Source: Sapria himalayana
Taxonomy: Eukaryota; Streptophyta; Magnoliopsida; Malpighiales; Rafflesiaceae
Length of the DNA: 64,000 nt
Direction: 5' to 3'
Assembly (NCBI GenBank): GCA_029783825.1
Contig: JAREIK010000343.1
Coordinates: 4,277,294 to 4,341,293, forward strand
Shown: positions 36,539 through 48,059 of the stretch, in pieces
Layout: each line of letters begins with the position of its first letter
Numbering within the stretch: the first letter of the stretch is position 1
The notes under the pieces: generated by a model
The model's input: the letters and a program-made list of their open reading frames with translations, nothing else
Databases searched by the model: none
What the model was told of the DNA's origin: nothing
Position numbers and translations under genes: made by a program

Positions 36539-36812
36539 AATCAGAGTCTATGTTGCTTGCAGAGGATCATGGGAGGAATTTGCTGTATCGCTGCAAGAGA
36601 TAAAGATGTTCCTGAAGGAACTGTTGGAAATGCCGTGCATAGAAATTTCAGGTGTTCACCAACATGGAGCTTCAACTGGGATAATCGAAGGCGTGTGGCT
36701 GGTGAAATTGATATTGATGATTCATCTTATCAATTGTCATCTGGAATAGAAGATTCCCACAAAGCAATTGTCCAAGATGTGGCAGGCACCAATAGCATAA
36801 CTCAAACATCAG
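36539..36812 (+). CDS. First coding exon of a conserved plant MGGICC protein
   Basis: A pyrimidine tract ending TCTGTTTTCAG (AG at 36537-36538) leads into an exon with an ATG at 36569; TTGCTTGCAG (AG at 36561-36562) is an alternative acceptor. Coding sequence runs 81 codons plus one base to TCAG/GTAAGA at 36812. The peptide begins MGGICCIAARDKDVPEG and contains RCSPTWSFNWDNRRRVAGE. I recall this N-terminus (MGxxCCVAARDK, SWSFRWDNRRRVAGE) from an uncharacterised plant family, some members of which carry a C-terminal RING finger; that memory is unverified. Gly2 with Cys5/Cys6 suggests N-myristoylation plus palmitoylation and membrane attachment. No later exon was found in the remaining 27 kb, so the next intron is very long or the gene is broken. 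Confidence 0.65.
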
Positions 36813-37279
36813 GTAAGATTATGTGTTTTCATGGTCGAAACACAAACATCTGTTTGGAACATGTAAAAATAACCATCTGTTGGGTGGCTGTGTGACTGGA
36901 TGCTGGAAAAAGTTGCTTAATTTTGATAATGCAAAAATTAATTTTTAAGAAAATCAACTTCATCCTAATTTGTAATAGTTTCTTTCACATTGGAATTAAT
37001 ATCAACATATAAGAGAACCTATCTAAATTAAATGTGCTTAAATTTAAAATATCTCTAAATTAAATAATGAATAATGATCTCTGCATTGGGTTCACATTTA
37101 AATTAAATCTATCTAAATTGAAAACTCATCTAATTTAATACTCCAACAAGATTTTAGATTGTTTAATATGATGGGTTCACAAAGCTCATCATATTCTTAT
37201 ATGATGGGCTAATGGGATGGAGAAGCCCATATGTCGATTGCCCTTAAAAATAATAATAAAAAATTAAAATGTACAATTA
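36813..37279 (-). other. Start of intron; possible copia LTR remnant
   Basis: After the splice donor, A+T-rich DNA contains CATCTAATTTAATACTCCAA. On the minus strand this gives TTGGAGTATTAAATTAGATG, like the start of a copia LTR. ATGGGATGGAGAAGCCCATA followed by TGTCGATTGCCC (about 37210-37245) matches the order of ATGGGTTGGGGAAATCCACA then TGTCAGGTGTCC near 43312. These may be the two LTRs of copia element c. Confidence 0.35.
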
Positions 37280-38985
37280 TAATCAACAAAATTCTACGTC
37301 AAGCTGATGCGTATAAGTCTAAAACACATAGTTTAGAAGATAAAAAAGTAAGTGAAAGTTTTTTCAAGGACTTTGTGAAAATATCTGCTGGCTATTATAT
37401 TGTTTGAATATTTGTTGTAGTGATTATCTCATTTTGGATATTGTCTCTGAGAAAAAAGGAGTCAACCTTTATGTGTTTTTTTCACTTATTTAAAAATCAG
37501 ATTTGAGATTATGTTTTATCATCGAACTATCATAAAAAAAATAATAAGAAAAAAAATGAATATTCAATCTTTTCAAGTAAGGGCTATACACATAATATCT
37601 TGCAAGTAACGATCACCATTGCTCTTAATTCTATCTTTGTTTTGTATCTAGAAATAATTATTAATGTCTTATTTTTCACGAGACAAGATTGTCTTTGAGA
37701 AAAGTAAAAAATTGTGGTGAATCTCATTTCTATGCAAGTTCGTGTCAAACTTGAATTTGAATACCTGATTAATTATAAGTGTTTGTGTTTGCTGAAAAAT
37801 ATTTTCAGCCTTGAAGACTTCTTCACATATCTTAATATTCGAAGAATCTAGTCAAAGTAAATTTTTGAGTAAAATTTAGGAAATGACTAATTATACTAAC
37901 TGTATATGCTATATCTAGTTGGATAATAGACATATAATTTTTCTTACCTATGATTCTTACATAAGTAGTGGAGTTTATTGCATGTGTCATATCATAAGTA
38001 AAGTTAATAAATTAATCAATGAGAGTATATGTTAGACATGGATCATAATTCAAAAGTTAAACATATTTAAGAATATCAAGTGCATACCTCCTTTTGTCAT
38101 AAGATTATCTTTTTTGGAGTAAGTAATATTTGTACAAATAAAATATAAGAGTTTCTAAAGATCTTTATCTATAATTATGCCTGAAGATATTTCTTGAATT
38201 GAGTAATTCTTAACTTATTGTCTTTTATATTAGTTTATTATTCTCGTATATAATGAGTAAAGATACACAATCATCAGGGCTTTAACGAAAGTACAACAAA
38301 TAGTTTGTAACACACGTGTTAATCAAACTTGATTATTATTTGTGAAATTTTGTAAATTAGGTTTTCAATAATATCTTTTATAATCTATAAATTATGTTTG
38401 ATTGTATTATTTTAATATAGGAGGATGTTCCATGCATACATTCTCCTTAATATTATTATGAATAAAAATATTTTATATGTTTAGATGATGTATTGTTCAT
38501 ATATATAATATTGCTAGTGAAATGAGAATTTATAGTGATATCATCATATCTATTGGAGAGAAGTATCTTAGTAGTTCATACTAAATATTTTAGTGAATCA
38601 ACATGCTACAAGCATGACTTGAAGACAATTTATATTTTTATTTGGATTGGTTTTCAGTTTTGACATTTAACATATACTTGTAATCACTAGACATTCCCAT
38701 GGATTGTAGTATCAATTCTTAGGTTTTATTAGAGTGAAAGATAATTATCTTTTTCATCATTAATCTATCACTATCTTGAGTGAGATAATATCTTGGAAGA
38801 ATATATGGGTATTTTAATATTATAAAGAGTAGTAAACAAATAAAAGGTGGAAGAAAACACACATGCGATAATACTTGTATAATTTGGTGTTGAGTACAAC
38901 TATTTTCTTTATTTTAGAGAGCAATTGAAATGTCAAAATCAAAAGAGTTGATTGTAGAATCATCTGACATCTTGGTAGACTCGTT

Positions 38986-39702
38986 TAATGGTATCAAACA
39001 GGTCAGGTGACCTGAGCATGGTTCATGGCATGACATGGTTAATGGCATGACATGGTTTTATCGTGCTTGACTCGGCCTAGCATGGTTTGAAATTGTGCTT
39101 GGTCCTGCACCATGCTTGGCCTAGTGGCATATACACTAGCCTGGGGACTTGAAACTGGCAATGGGTCATTGGTCAAGTTTCATTGGGTTAGGTTATTTAA
39201 AAAAAAAATTCAGCAACGTAAGTTGGATTTTGCTTATGTGTATGATTGTAATTTGTTGGCTACGTATGTTTTTATTATGTTTTAATACAATAAGTTTTCG
39301 ACAGGGATGGTCCGACATGATCCTACATGGTCTTGCACTATGCAGTATAATCAAGGATTAAAATATCGATTTCTACGGATATATCGGTACTTAGATTTTA
39401 CGGATATATCGATACTTAGATTTTATGGATATATTGGTATTTGAATTTTACGGATATATTAGATATATCGAAGATATATTGGTGTGTATTTATACATGAG
39501 CACCAATCATGGATAGATATATCGATCTTAATGAATATATCGATACTTAGAATTTACGGATATATCGGAGATATATCGGTCGATATATCAGAAATTTTTA
39601 TTATTGAGTATAACCATGTCATGTCCAGCATGACATGGTGAAATGGGTGTGCTCTACTCAAATGGGTGATTCTGGCACGACACGACTTATTTTACATATC
39701 TA
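38986..39702. mobile_element. hAT miniature element D, TSD GACTCGTT/GACTCGTC
   Basis: A 717-bp element between 8-base flanks that differ at one position (38978-38985 and 39703-39710). The left end TAATGGTATCAAACAGGTC pairs imperfectly with the right end, whose complement starts TAGATATGTAAAATAAGTC. The interior has GCATGACATGGTT words. It lies in copia element c and itself carries a second element at 39352-39606. Confidence 0.8.
39352..39606. mobile_element. CAAGG-type hAT miniature element E nested in D
   Basis: A 255-bp segment flanked by AGTATAAT (39344-39351) and AGTATAAC (39607-39614). It begins CAAGGATTAAAATATCG and ends in a rough complement, CAATAATAAAAATTTC. The interior is made of CGGATATATCG-like words in both orientations, which makes it almost entirely self-complementary. 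Related plant hAT miniature elements with CAAGGATTAAAATATCG-type ends are known to me, but no name is assigned. Confidence 0.75.
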
Positions 39703-40379
39703 GACTCGTCTATGGTTTGAGTAGGTTTTGTATGTCCTCTCCTCCTAGTATGGACTCTAAAATCTAGGTAGTTTGATTTGTTGATCTCTAGTTTATCATT
39801 GGCCTGAATTGGAGTGCACTCGTGTGTTAGTATTACTATGCCATCTAGATTGGAGAGAAATTTCTTCTCCTAAGGAATTACATTTTTTTGAAATTCACAA
39901 GAATTTTCTTGTTGATATAATGATGATTTCATACGAGTGTTATCACATTGTGAACTAAGTTTAAACATATCCGTTAGGTGGCTTTCTCTAAATTGGAGGT
40001 TCACTTGAGACTTTAGAAGAGTAGGTGAGAGTAATGAATTAAAATATATCTTCTAGATTCTTATTTTTCATAGGCTTATTAAAAAGGACTAATGCTCAAA
40101 AAGTGTAATATTATCACATATTAAAAATTTTATCAATTTCTGATAAAAAATATTTATTCTAGTTTTTGGTATTTGAGTATCCAAGAAAGACACATATTAA
40201 AGTCTTGGTTACCAACTTATCCTGTCCTACAAATAGATCGTGAATAAAATAAATATTTTCAAAAATTTTGAAAGATAAAATTAAATAATTTCTTTATGGG
40301 ATACATGATTTATAAGGACATACATTCGAAAAAAATAGAAAAAAAGTAGATCATCGATAAGATAATTTATGGTTAAAAC

Positions 40380-41313
40380 TTCAAGTGTTAATTGAGCCGG
40401 GCAGCCTGGGCACGACCCATGGCATGACATGGTTCAGTCGTGCCTGGCACGACATGGCACGACCTGACATGGCACGGTTAGGCCGTGACAAGGCACAGCT
40501 TAGCCTGGCGGCCTGAGCTGTGTTTTGTGTCAGGCTAGGCATGAGCCGCATGACCCATGTACCTGGCTCGGATGCATGATCAACTAGCTTGGGGACATGG
40601 AACTGACTATGTATGACGGGTCAAGTCTTGTGGGGTGATTACTCGACAGTGTGATTTATTTTTTTTCTTAAAAATCTAGCCACATAAGCTAGAACTTGCT
40701 TATGTGGCCGATTGTATTTGATTGGCCACATAACTTAGCCATCATTACATTTTCATGCAATGGGTTCTAATAGGGACAATTCGACATGGTTTAGCACGAC
40801 AAGAGGTGTCAAACGGGCCGGCCCAGCACGGCACGGCCCGTTTTTCACGTGCCCAGCCGTGCTACCGTGCCGTGCCGGGCACGGCACGGTTTTTTAAATT
40901 CGGGCACGGGCGCACGGCAAGGCAGGGCAGGCGGGGCGGGTCGGGTCTGTTTGGACCCGACCCGCGGTCTTTTTACCGGGGGCGGGGCCCGGTTGGGTCA
41001 CGAGTCACGACTCACGAGTCGCGACTCACGAGTCACGACGCAGGCACGCGGGCACGGGCCCGGGCACGTTTTTTTATCGTGCCGGGCCGGCCCAGGCATG
41101 GCCGAACCGTGCCGTGCCTCGTGCCGGGCCGGGCCGGGCCGGCCCGTTTGACACCTCTAAGCACGACCTTCCACTCGGTCGTGCCACTGTGCCGTGCTGG
41201 GCGTGTTAGCCGATTCTAATTCCATGCCAGGCATGACATAGTGGCTCGTAGGCCTGATCGTGCCTCGCTCAAAATGATAGTGCCGGCATGACACGACCCA
41301 TTTGATACTTCTA
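40380..41313. mobile_element. hAT miniature element C, TSD GTTAAAAC/GTTAAAAT
   Basis: An old element whose diverged ends (TTCAAGTGTTAATTGAGCC and the complement of TAGAAGTATCAAATGGGTC) agree at 13 of 19 positions. The flanks are GTTAAAAC (40372-40379) and GTTAAAAT (41314-41321). Its interior has GGCACGACATGGCACGACC-like words. It lies in copia element c and was later split by element B. Without B it is about 567 bp. Confidence 0.8.
40801..41159 (-). mobile_element. hAT miniature element B nested in C, TSD AGCACGAC
   Basis: A 359-bp element between perfect AGCACGAC repeats (40793-40800 and 41160-41167). It is nearly identical to element A in reverse orientation across the arms and the GAGTCGTGACTC hairpin core, with a few small insertions and deletions. 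The left end has A in place of the first T. Open frames of 100-154 codons crossing it (plus strand) are artefacts of G+C-rich sequence. Confidence 0.93.
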
Positions 41314-42729
41314 GTTAAAATTATATTTCTCCAAAAATATTCGAGAATAATTATTTTAGATATGAGTGTTCGAGTATCTTAATTAACTATTTATTCTTAT
41401 TTTTAGTCATTTTATTTTGTAACGGTGTATCATCATATAAAATCTTATGTATAATATCATGATTCACATAGTACATACTAAATTTGTCTGAAATATACTT
41501 TAACATATTATTTTTTTTTACTTTTTTAATATTTTTATTATTTTATGGATTATCGGACACAAAAAAATCTATGGTTTATCACGAAATAAAAATATCTAGG
41601 TATGTTATGAGCAGTTATATATAAAAATAATTAAATATCTAAAGTCTCTTATAGTTATATCTTTACTAACTTCTAATATATAAGTATGTATCAAATCAAA
41701 TAGGTTGTCACTCATATCAAGCTAATGTGCAGTAGAATAAGATTTGGTATATTTTTCTATGTGATATGTCTCATACTCAATAGTATTAATATTCTTAATG
41801 CTAAGATAAAATATTCTTATTTTAACTAGTGATAGATGATTAAGTTGAGAATATACTTGTAGTGGGTCCAACATACTTAAATAATTATCATGAAAAAATG
41901 TTGTATGATAAAAGACATGTAGTCCATTTTGCTTAGTCCTAAAAATTCTCTTTAGTCTTTTGATTTTATAAATAAATATCAAAAAAATAAATAAATAAAG
42001 TTTAATTGTCTAGAAAGATAACTCATATAAATAAAACTTATATGAAAATCAAAAATAAATAAGATAAACAAAATAAATAAGAAATAAAGTTGAATGCAAT
42101 CTTACCCAATGATTTTTGATGATTTGTCATTGACTATAATAATATTCAAGAAGTAGGAATACAATATGATAAAAAAAGAACCTTCAAACAGAATATGAGT
42201 CATAAAAGTTGAAAAACTTGAAAGTCAGGAAATATCCGTCACTATTATGGGATAATTTTGTGAAGGCTTTTGGATAACTCCAATAGTTTATTTGTCTCTC
42301 TCAAATTTCTATAGTACTTTTAATTTCTTCTTCATAAATAATATTTAATACGTCTCTGGTATGACTTATCTTGCTACAATATGTGTACAGTAGCAAAGCT
42401 TCCAAAATGACATTTTTTTGAAAAGATCATAAATTGAATAAAATTTGAAAAATGCTCTAGAACCTTATTGGGGAATCATTGAAACCCTAAATTGGAGAAT
42501 TTCTCAAAACCACAAATTTGAGAATTCCCTAAAACCAAACCTCTATTATATTGCATGCCTCCACAATGGCTTTGAAGTGTGTCTCTCATGCTTCTAATGG
42601 TGTCTCCATAATGGGTGTTGCAATGTCTTTGTTACTTGTAGTGGGTGTGCTTTTTTTCATTGTCTAGAACACATGCATGCATTGTGCTAATAAAGTGCAT
42701 GCCATTCTCTCTCCATCTTTGACCACACG

Positions 42730-43167
42730 TAGAGATGTCAAATAAGTTGTGCTGTGTTGTCATGTCTTATATTTTTTAGGCATGTCCCAGCCATCGTGCC
42801 ATGCCTGACATGACTCTATTTATTTCGGGTTGTGCCGTATTGACATGATTCTAAAAAAAGGGGCAACCTGGCTTGGTCAGTTTGCAGGGATTTTGGGTGC
42901 GTCGTGTCAGGTCATGTCAAGTCATGTTAGGTTTGGTCAGGCTAGCTTGAGTCAGGATTAGGCTGGCCAATTTGACCAGCCAGGTTGAGACTGACCCACA
43001 TTGTTTGTTGTGTTGGGTTGTGCCATGCTGTATTTCTCGTGCCAAAAAGCATGGCCGGCACGGCTTGAGCCGTGCCGTGGGCCAGCACGTGGCACGTCCA
43101 GGTATTGTGCTGAACCATGTCATGACTCGGGTCATGCTTGGACATTCCAACCCAGATGACATTTCTA
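42730..43167. mobile_element. hAT miniature element F, TAGAGATGTCAAATAAG ends
   Basis: A 438-bp element starting TAGAGATGTCAAATAAGTTG, whose right end is the complement of TAGAAATGTCATCTGGGTTG. The flanking octamers ACCACACG (42722-42729) and CCCATACG (43168-43175) match at six of eight positions, so the TSD is decayed. The interior has GGCACGGCTTGAGCCGTGCC and related words. It lies at the right side of copia element c. Confidence 0.7.
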
Positions 43168-43226
43168 CCCATACGTGCACCCTATAGTTTAGACTCTAAT
43201 TTTCCTAGGCTGTCTCTCTAATACCA

Positions 43227-43569
43227 TACAGAGAAACAAAGATACAAATAAAAATCAATAAATCTCATACACATTAACAACACATCTCATGTCCTTGTAT
43301 AATTGATTAATGGGTTGGGGAAATCCACATGTCAGGTGTCCTTATCAATAATAATAAAAAATAAAGTATACAAATATAATTTATGATATTATATTTTATA
43401 TTTTTCCTTATTTTTCTAAATTAATATCAAACATAGAAACTTAAAAAAATATGTTTTATTTTTATGTTTTCCTTAACTTAAAAATGATACTTGATATGGT
43501 AGTATTCTAATAAATTTATTTTTTATTGTTTATATTCTAGTCATCATTGATCAACCCTAATGGTGTTGC
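43227..43569 (-). other. Possible copia LTR remnant beside element c
   Basis: Adjacent to the primer-binding-site-like sequence. The phrase ATGGGTTGGGGAAATCCACA and the AATAATAATAAAAAATAAAG tail match the segment near 37210-37270 in order. This fits the second LTR of element c, but divergence prevents exact ends. Confidence 0.3.
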
Positions 43570-43813
43570 TAGAGATGTTGAATAGGGTTGGTAGCCCATT
43601 GCTTCGCTCGACTTGAAAGTTTACGTTGTGTTAGGCTTGAAGGGGTTTTCCATGAGCCTTTTGTGCCTCTCACATAACATGACTCAATGTGTTGGCCCAA
43701 TCTACCAAAATTCGCTCATGTTTTTGTCCATCTTAAATTGTGCTCGGGTTCTGATGGACGACGTGATTTGCCACATGACATGTGGTGTGGCTTGATTTGA
43801 TTCATGATTTTTA
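43570..43813. mobile_element. Short relative of the TAGAGGTGTCAAA elements
   Basis: It begins TAGAGATGTTGAATAGGG, and its right end is the complement of TAAAAATCATGAATC, agreeing at about ten positions. It is 244 bp, with no visible TSD. The interior has GTGGTGTGGCTTG-like words. Probably an old, internally deleted copy. Confidence 0.45.
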
Positions 43814-44309
43814 ATACAATGATTGGTTTCTATCCAATGACTATTGTTGATGAATATAACTAAATTAAATTTATTTTAATGCACATAATTTTCTCTTTTC
43901 TAATCTCTAATTTTATTCTTCAAATTCTTTTGAAAATTATAAAATTTAAAATTTCATAAATTTAAAGTATAAATTTTTTAAAGTCATAAAGTGATAAAGA
44001 AATCAAGTAGATATTATTTTTGTAGTAAGTAGTCAACATTATTAGATAAAATTCGAATTTTTTTATTTGTATTTATTTAGATTAATTTTTTTCTGTAATT
44101 TTATTTTAGTGTTAATAAATTTATTTTGTAATAAAGGTTAATTATTTTTAATTAAAAAAATTATGTAATTAATGAAAGTAGATATAATATTATGGAGGAT
44201 ATAAATTTGGAGATCCCCCCTCATGTAGTTTCCCTCCTAGACCCCGACATACAAATAAAGAAATTAGAATTAATAGTTGAACTTTTATTATATTGACTCA
44301 CTTCAATAT

Positions 44310-45405
44310 TATTGAGTTTTAGTTGTGTTTTATGGTATATTTTGCTCACTTTTTTATTTTTTGTGTGTATGTGTCTATCTGACATGTGAGTTGTCTCGTT
44401 ATGAGTATATATGTGTAATTTTAGTTTTGCATTAATGAAAATGTAATCACTTTTTTGTTTCACTTTATTTTTTTCTCATTTCTCTTCTCTCTACCCAATT
44501 CTCTTTGCAACCCAAATGAGCTTTGACATGAACATGATATCTGAGGGAAAGGAGCTTCAATGGTGAGTGACACATGGTGATTGGCATGTTGCCGCACTAT
44601 GCTTGAGTGCCAATGATAGTTTGCAGTGGCATTTTGCACTTGTAATGGTGGCACCATCATTCTATGGTTGTACAATCATGGTTTTTCATGTTTTTTTTAT
44701 TTTGCAGACACGTGAATATTTTGATGTAGTGGTACAATGAGTGTGAGGTGGTTTTGATAGTGATTCTAGTAGCTGAACTATTCTGTAGTGGTACACACTC
44801 ATAGTTTTTCATGTGTTTTTTATTTTGTAGGTGTGTGTATGTTTTGTTGTCAATGTGCAATGGTGGTGTTGTGGTGATACAATGACTGTGCGGTAGTTTC
44901 TCATAGTGGTTATGGCGATAAACTATTATTGTGAAGTGATGTGTCCGTGTAGTGGTGGTTCCTATTACGTTGCTGTGGTGTGTAGAGGCTGTGCCTATTA
45001 TAGTTTTGGTGGTGGAACCATTGTAAATATTTTCTTGAAGGTGTTTAATTGATTACAAGTATTTTTTCTTTCTTATAAGTCTAAGATCAGTATTTGTGAG
45101 TATGTTCTTACTTGCTTGAGGAGGCATTGAGGTTTTAGTTGTGGTTTATGTTGTATTTTATATACCATTTTATTTTTTCTGTTTGTTTGAGAGCATCCAT
45201 CATGTGGATTATCACAACTTGAGTATATGTTTTATGTTATTTGATTTTGGATTAATGAAAAATTATTCTTTTTCTTTCATTCTCTCTCTCTCTCTCTCAT
45301 CTTCTCTCTCTTTTCAACTATCTCTTTCTCTACTTCTCTTATTTCCTTTTTTTTTTCATATCTTTGTTCGAGTTTCCCCAAAACTTGAAGTGGTTTCGAC
45401 CTGAA
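44310..45405. repeat. Pair of ~260-bp direct repeats, possibly retroelement termini
   Basis: The segment at about 44315-44560 (TTGAGTTTTAGTTGTGTTTT then GCATTAATGAAAATG and CT-rich sequence) recurs at 45127-45405 (TTGAGGTTTTAGTTGTGGTT then GGATTAATGAAAAATT, then a TC run at about 45279-45298). About 800 bases apart in the same orientation, they could be diverged LTR pieces or a tandem duplication. The intervening DNA has repeated TAGTGGTACA words. No coding domain was seen. Confidence 0.45.
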
Positions 45406-45409
45406 CAAA

Positions 45410-47124
45410 TATAATAAAAAAGAAAAATACTAAAGTAGAAGACAATTTATCCTAATATAAGTATTATAAAAAACTATGTAACCTGAAAAATTAATATGGA
45501 GACATGCTACCTTATAATGCATTTTTGAGGATCCTCAAAAAAAATATGATACTTTAGATTATAGGTAAATTTTGCTTAGTATCATTGAAATTTAATTTTC
45601 TTTAGTAATGATGATCATTTCTATATATAACTATGAATTTATAATAGAAGGATTAAATTGATTGCTTGTATGAGTTTATCAATGAAATTTAGAGATCCTA
45701 TATTTGTGTATTTTTTTCTAGGTTGATTACATGCGTATTCAGTTTGTTTAAATTCTAGGTTAACTTGTCATAATGATACGATACAATATTTTAAACCTAA
45801 TAAACAATAAATAATTGAACTTAAAAATAATAGTGGTGTGACATTGCTAGTCTCAATTATGTGGACTACTTAAAATAATATTTTGTTTATATATGTCAAT
45901 GCCCATTATGTTGATTTAACATGAATACTAAAAAAGAATTTTTTAGGTTTTTGTTAAATATTTTATTCTTATGATCCCCGTGTCATATATATGTATTTTT
46001 GAATATCTTTGGAGAGTATAAAATTTTAAATAAAATATTTAAAATTAATTTTATAATTTGGTAAATAATAATTTGATAATAAAATTATTTATAAAAATTA
46101 TTATAAATGATTTTATAGCCAATAAATTTAATGTTAGAAATGTACTGCACCATTATTTTAATATTACAAGTTAGATTATAATTAATTTTATTTTTGTTTA
46201 GAAGTTATATGTGTATTTATAAAATTTACCAATATATCTAATAAATTATATGAATTTTTTTTTTGTTAAAAAAGAAGAATTTTTAAAATGTTTTTTAATG
46301 TCTTTTGAATTAAACAAATATAATATTGAAATTTAGTATTGTCTATGGTTATGATTTTACAAATTATAAAATAATTGACATTTTAATAATTGTATATGAT
46401 TGAGAGATAATACTTTAATTTAAAAATTTTTAAAGGTATTTAATGATATAACTAACATATATTTCTCATTATGTACTCATACAATTTGTGTCCCACATAA
46501 GTATATTTGTAATACAAGTAATATATTTTAAGAATATATAAAATATTTATGTTTTAGTGGATGTGTACAAGATTAAGAAAAATATAATTAGAAATAAAAT
46601 TATTCAAAGTAAAATTATAAAATTATAAAATATTTATGTTTTATGATTATAATAACTTTTATTGATAATAATATAAGGGAAAATCACCGGAGGTAGTTTG
46701 GTGATGTCAAACATAAACATTCTAGTGTACTTGTTAGGAAATATGAGATGGTTCAATAGAAAGAAGGAAAACTAACTAAAAGTAGATAAATGAGGAATTA
46801 AGTAGAAATGATAAATAAAACTTTAATAATTAAAGAATTAAAAGTGAACATAATTTTTAATAAAGTGGATTAAATGAAAGATCTATACTATGGATTCCAA
46901 GTAGTTGAAATAAAATTTAGTTGATGATGATGATTAATGTTTTAAGGTAATATGTGTTATAATGAAAATAAAATTTGTAAAATTTTAGATGAAAATTTCA
47001 TTAGCATATTGCTTTACTACTAATATGAATTCAAAGGTTAAGATAAAATGAATATAAGTATATTAAATATCATGTATGAATTTTATACTAGAACTCAAGG
47101 ATAAAATATATGAATAATTAAATA
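45410..47124. other. Very A+T-rich DNA, nothing recognised
   Basis: No open frame of note and no repeat recognised. Confidence 0.45.
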
Positions 47125-47642
47125 ATTTATATTAATATTACGAAAGTGTCTCATTACATAATATTAACAAATTGAATCTTGTAAGAATTTTGAAATTAAA
47201 GTGTGAGTGAAAATAATATTGGGATGATTGATCACTTGAGTAGTTCTATTATTGTATGTATGTAATAGAGGTCATGCCTTAGTGTAATGACAAGTATATT
47301 TGTCAAAGAATGGTAGGTTTTAGCTTTGAGACTCATCAGATGCAGCTTCTATGACTGTTAAAGATAATATTATCAAAATATTAATTTATATTAATATTAC
47401 GAAAATGTCTCATTACATAATATTAACAAATCGAATCTTATAATAAATTTGAAATTAAAGTGTTGAATGAGAATAATATTGGGATGGTTGATCACTTGAA
47501 TAGTTATCTTTTTGTATGCATGTATTAGAGGTCATGCCTTAGTGTAATGACAAGTATATTTGTCAAAGGATGATAGGTTTTAGCTTTGAGACTCATCAGA
47601 TGTAGTCTCTATGATTGTTAAAGATAAGATTATTAATATATT
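47125..47642. repeat. Tandem duplication of a 259-bp unit with a tRNA-like segment
   Basis: Units 47125-47383 and 47384-47642 are roughly 90 percent identical by eye. Each contains GGTCATGCCTTAGTGTAATG followed by GACAAGTATATTTGTC and GGTTTTAGCTTTGAGACTC. The spacing of these two parts resembles Pol III A and B boxes of a plant SINE head, although the B-box match is weak. Confidence 0.75.
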
Positions 47643-48059
47643 AATTTAATTTATTTTTTGTTTTAAGGTACAACCTTTAATGAGTATTATGAAAATAAAT
47701 TTGATGGTGTTTCATGATACTGACTCAACTAGTATATAGAAACAATCTATTCTTTATTTAATTAGCTAAGAAAAAATACTAAGATAGTTCATACTACATG
47801 TGTGAACTTTTAAAATATCAATGATAACTTTTTTAAATAATGAACAAATATATCTCATATATTTGATGAAGTAAAAATCCTAACCTATATAAATAAGGAA
47901 AAGTACTATTATGATAGCTCACATTTTGAGTGATCCCATCATAAAATTTTTTAAATAATGAACACATATAATTCTCACGTATTTGATGATGTAAAAATCC
48001 TAACCTATATAAATAAGAAAAAATATAATTTTGATAGGCCACATTTTTAGTAATCTCAT

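Larger units (their letters stand above)
37280..43226 (-). mobile_element. Ty1/copia element c, antisense, with three insertions
   Basis: The clearest copia remnant. On the minus strand near 37770-37640 the translation RYSNSSLTRTCIEMRFTTIF then YFSQRQSCLVKNKT follows the RNase H block (YSDSDWAG..RRSTSGYxFFLG..SWxSKKQ). Reverse-transcriptase-like blocks run from 37800 to about 38640, with upstream pol to about 40370 and further sequence from 41322 to about 42540. A primer-binding-site-like TGGTATTAGAGAG on the minus strand (43226-43214) resembles the initiator-Met tRNA site of copia elements. Removing the three inserted hAT elements (38986-39702, 40380-41313, 42730-43167) leaves about 3.9 kb. 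No long frame survives. Confidence 0.55.

Noticed and set aside
36396..36749. 117-codon open frame overlapping the MGGICC exon
   Set aside because: It crosses the splice acceptor in another frame; the 36569 frame matches a remembered conserved N-terminus and ends at a canonical donor.
45141..45404. 87-codon Phe/Ser/Leu-rich open frame
   Set aside because: It comes from the TC-rich microsatellite and T-rich DNA of a repeat.
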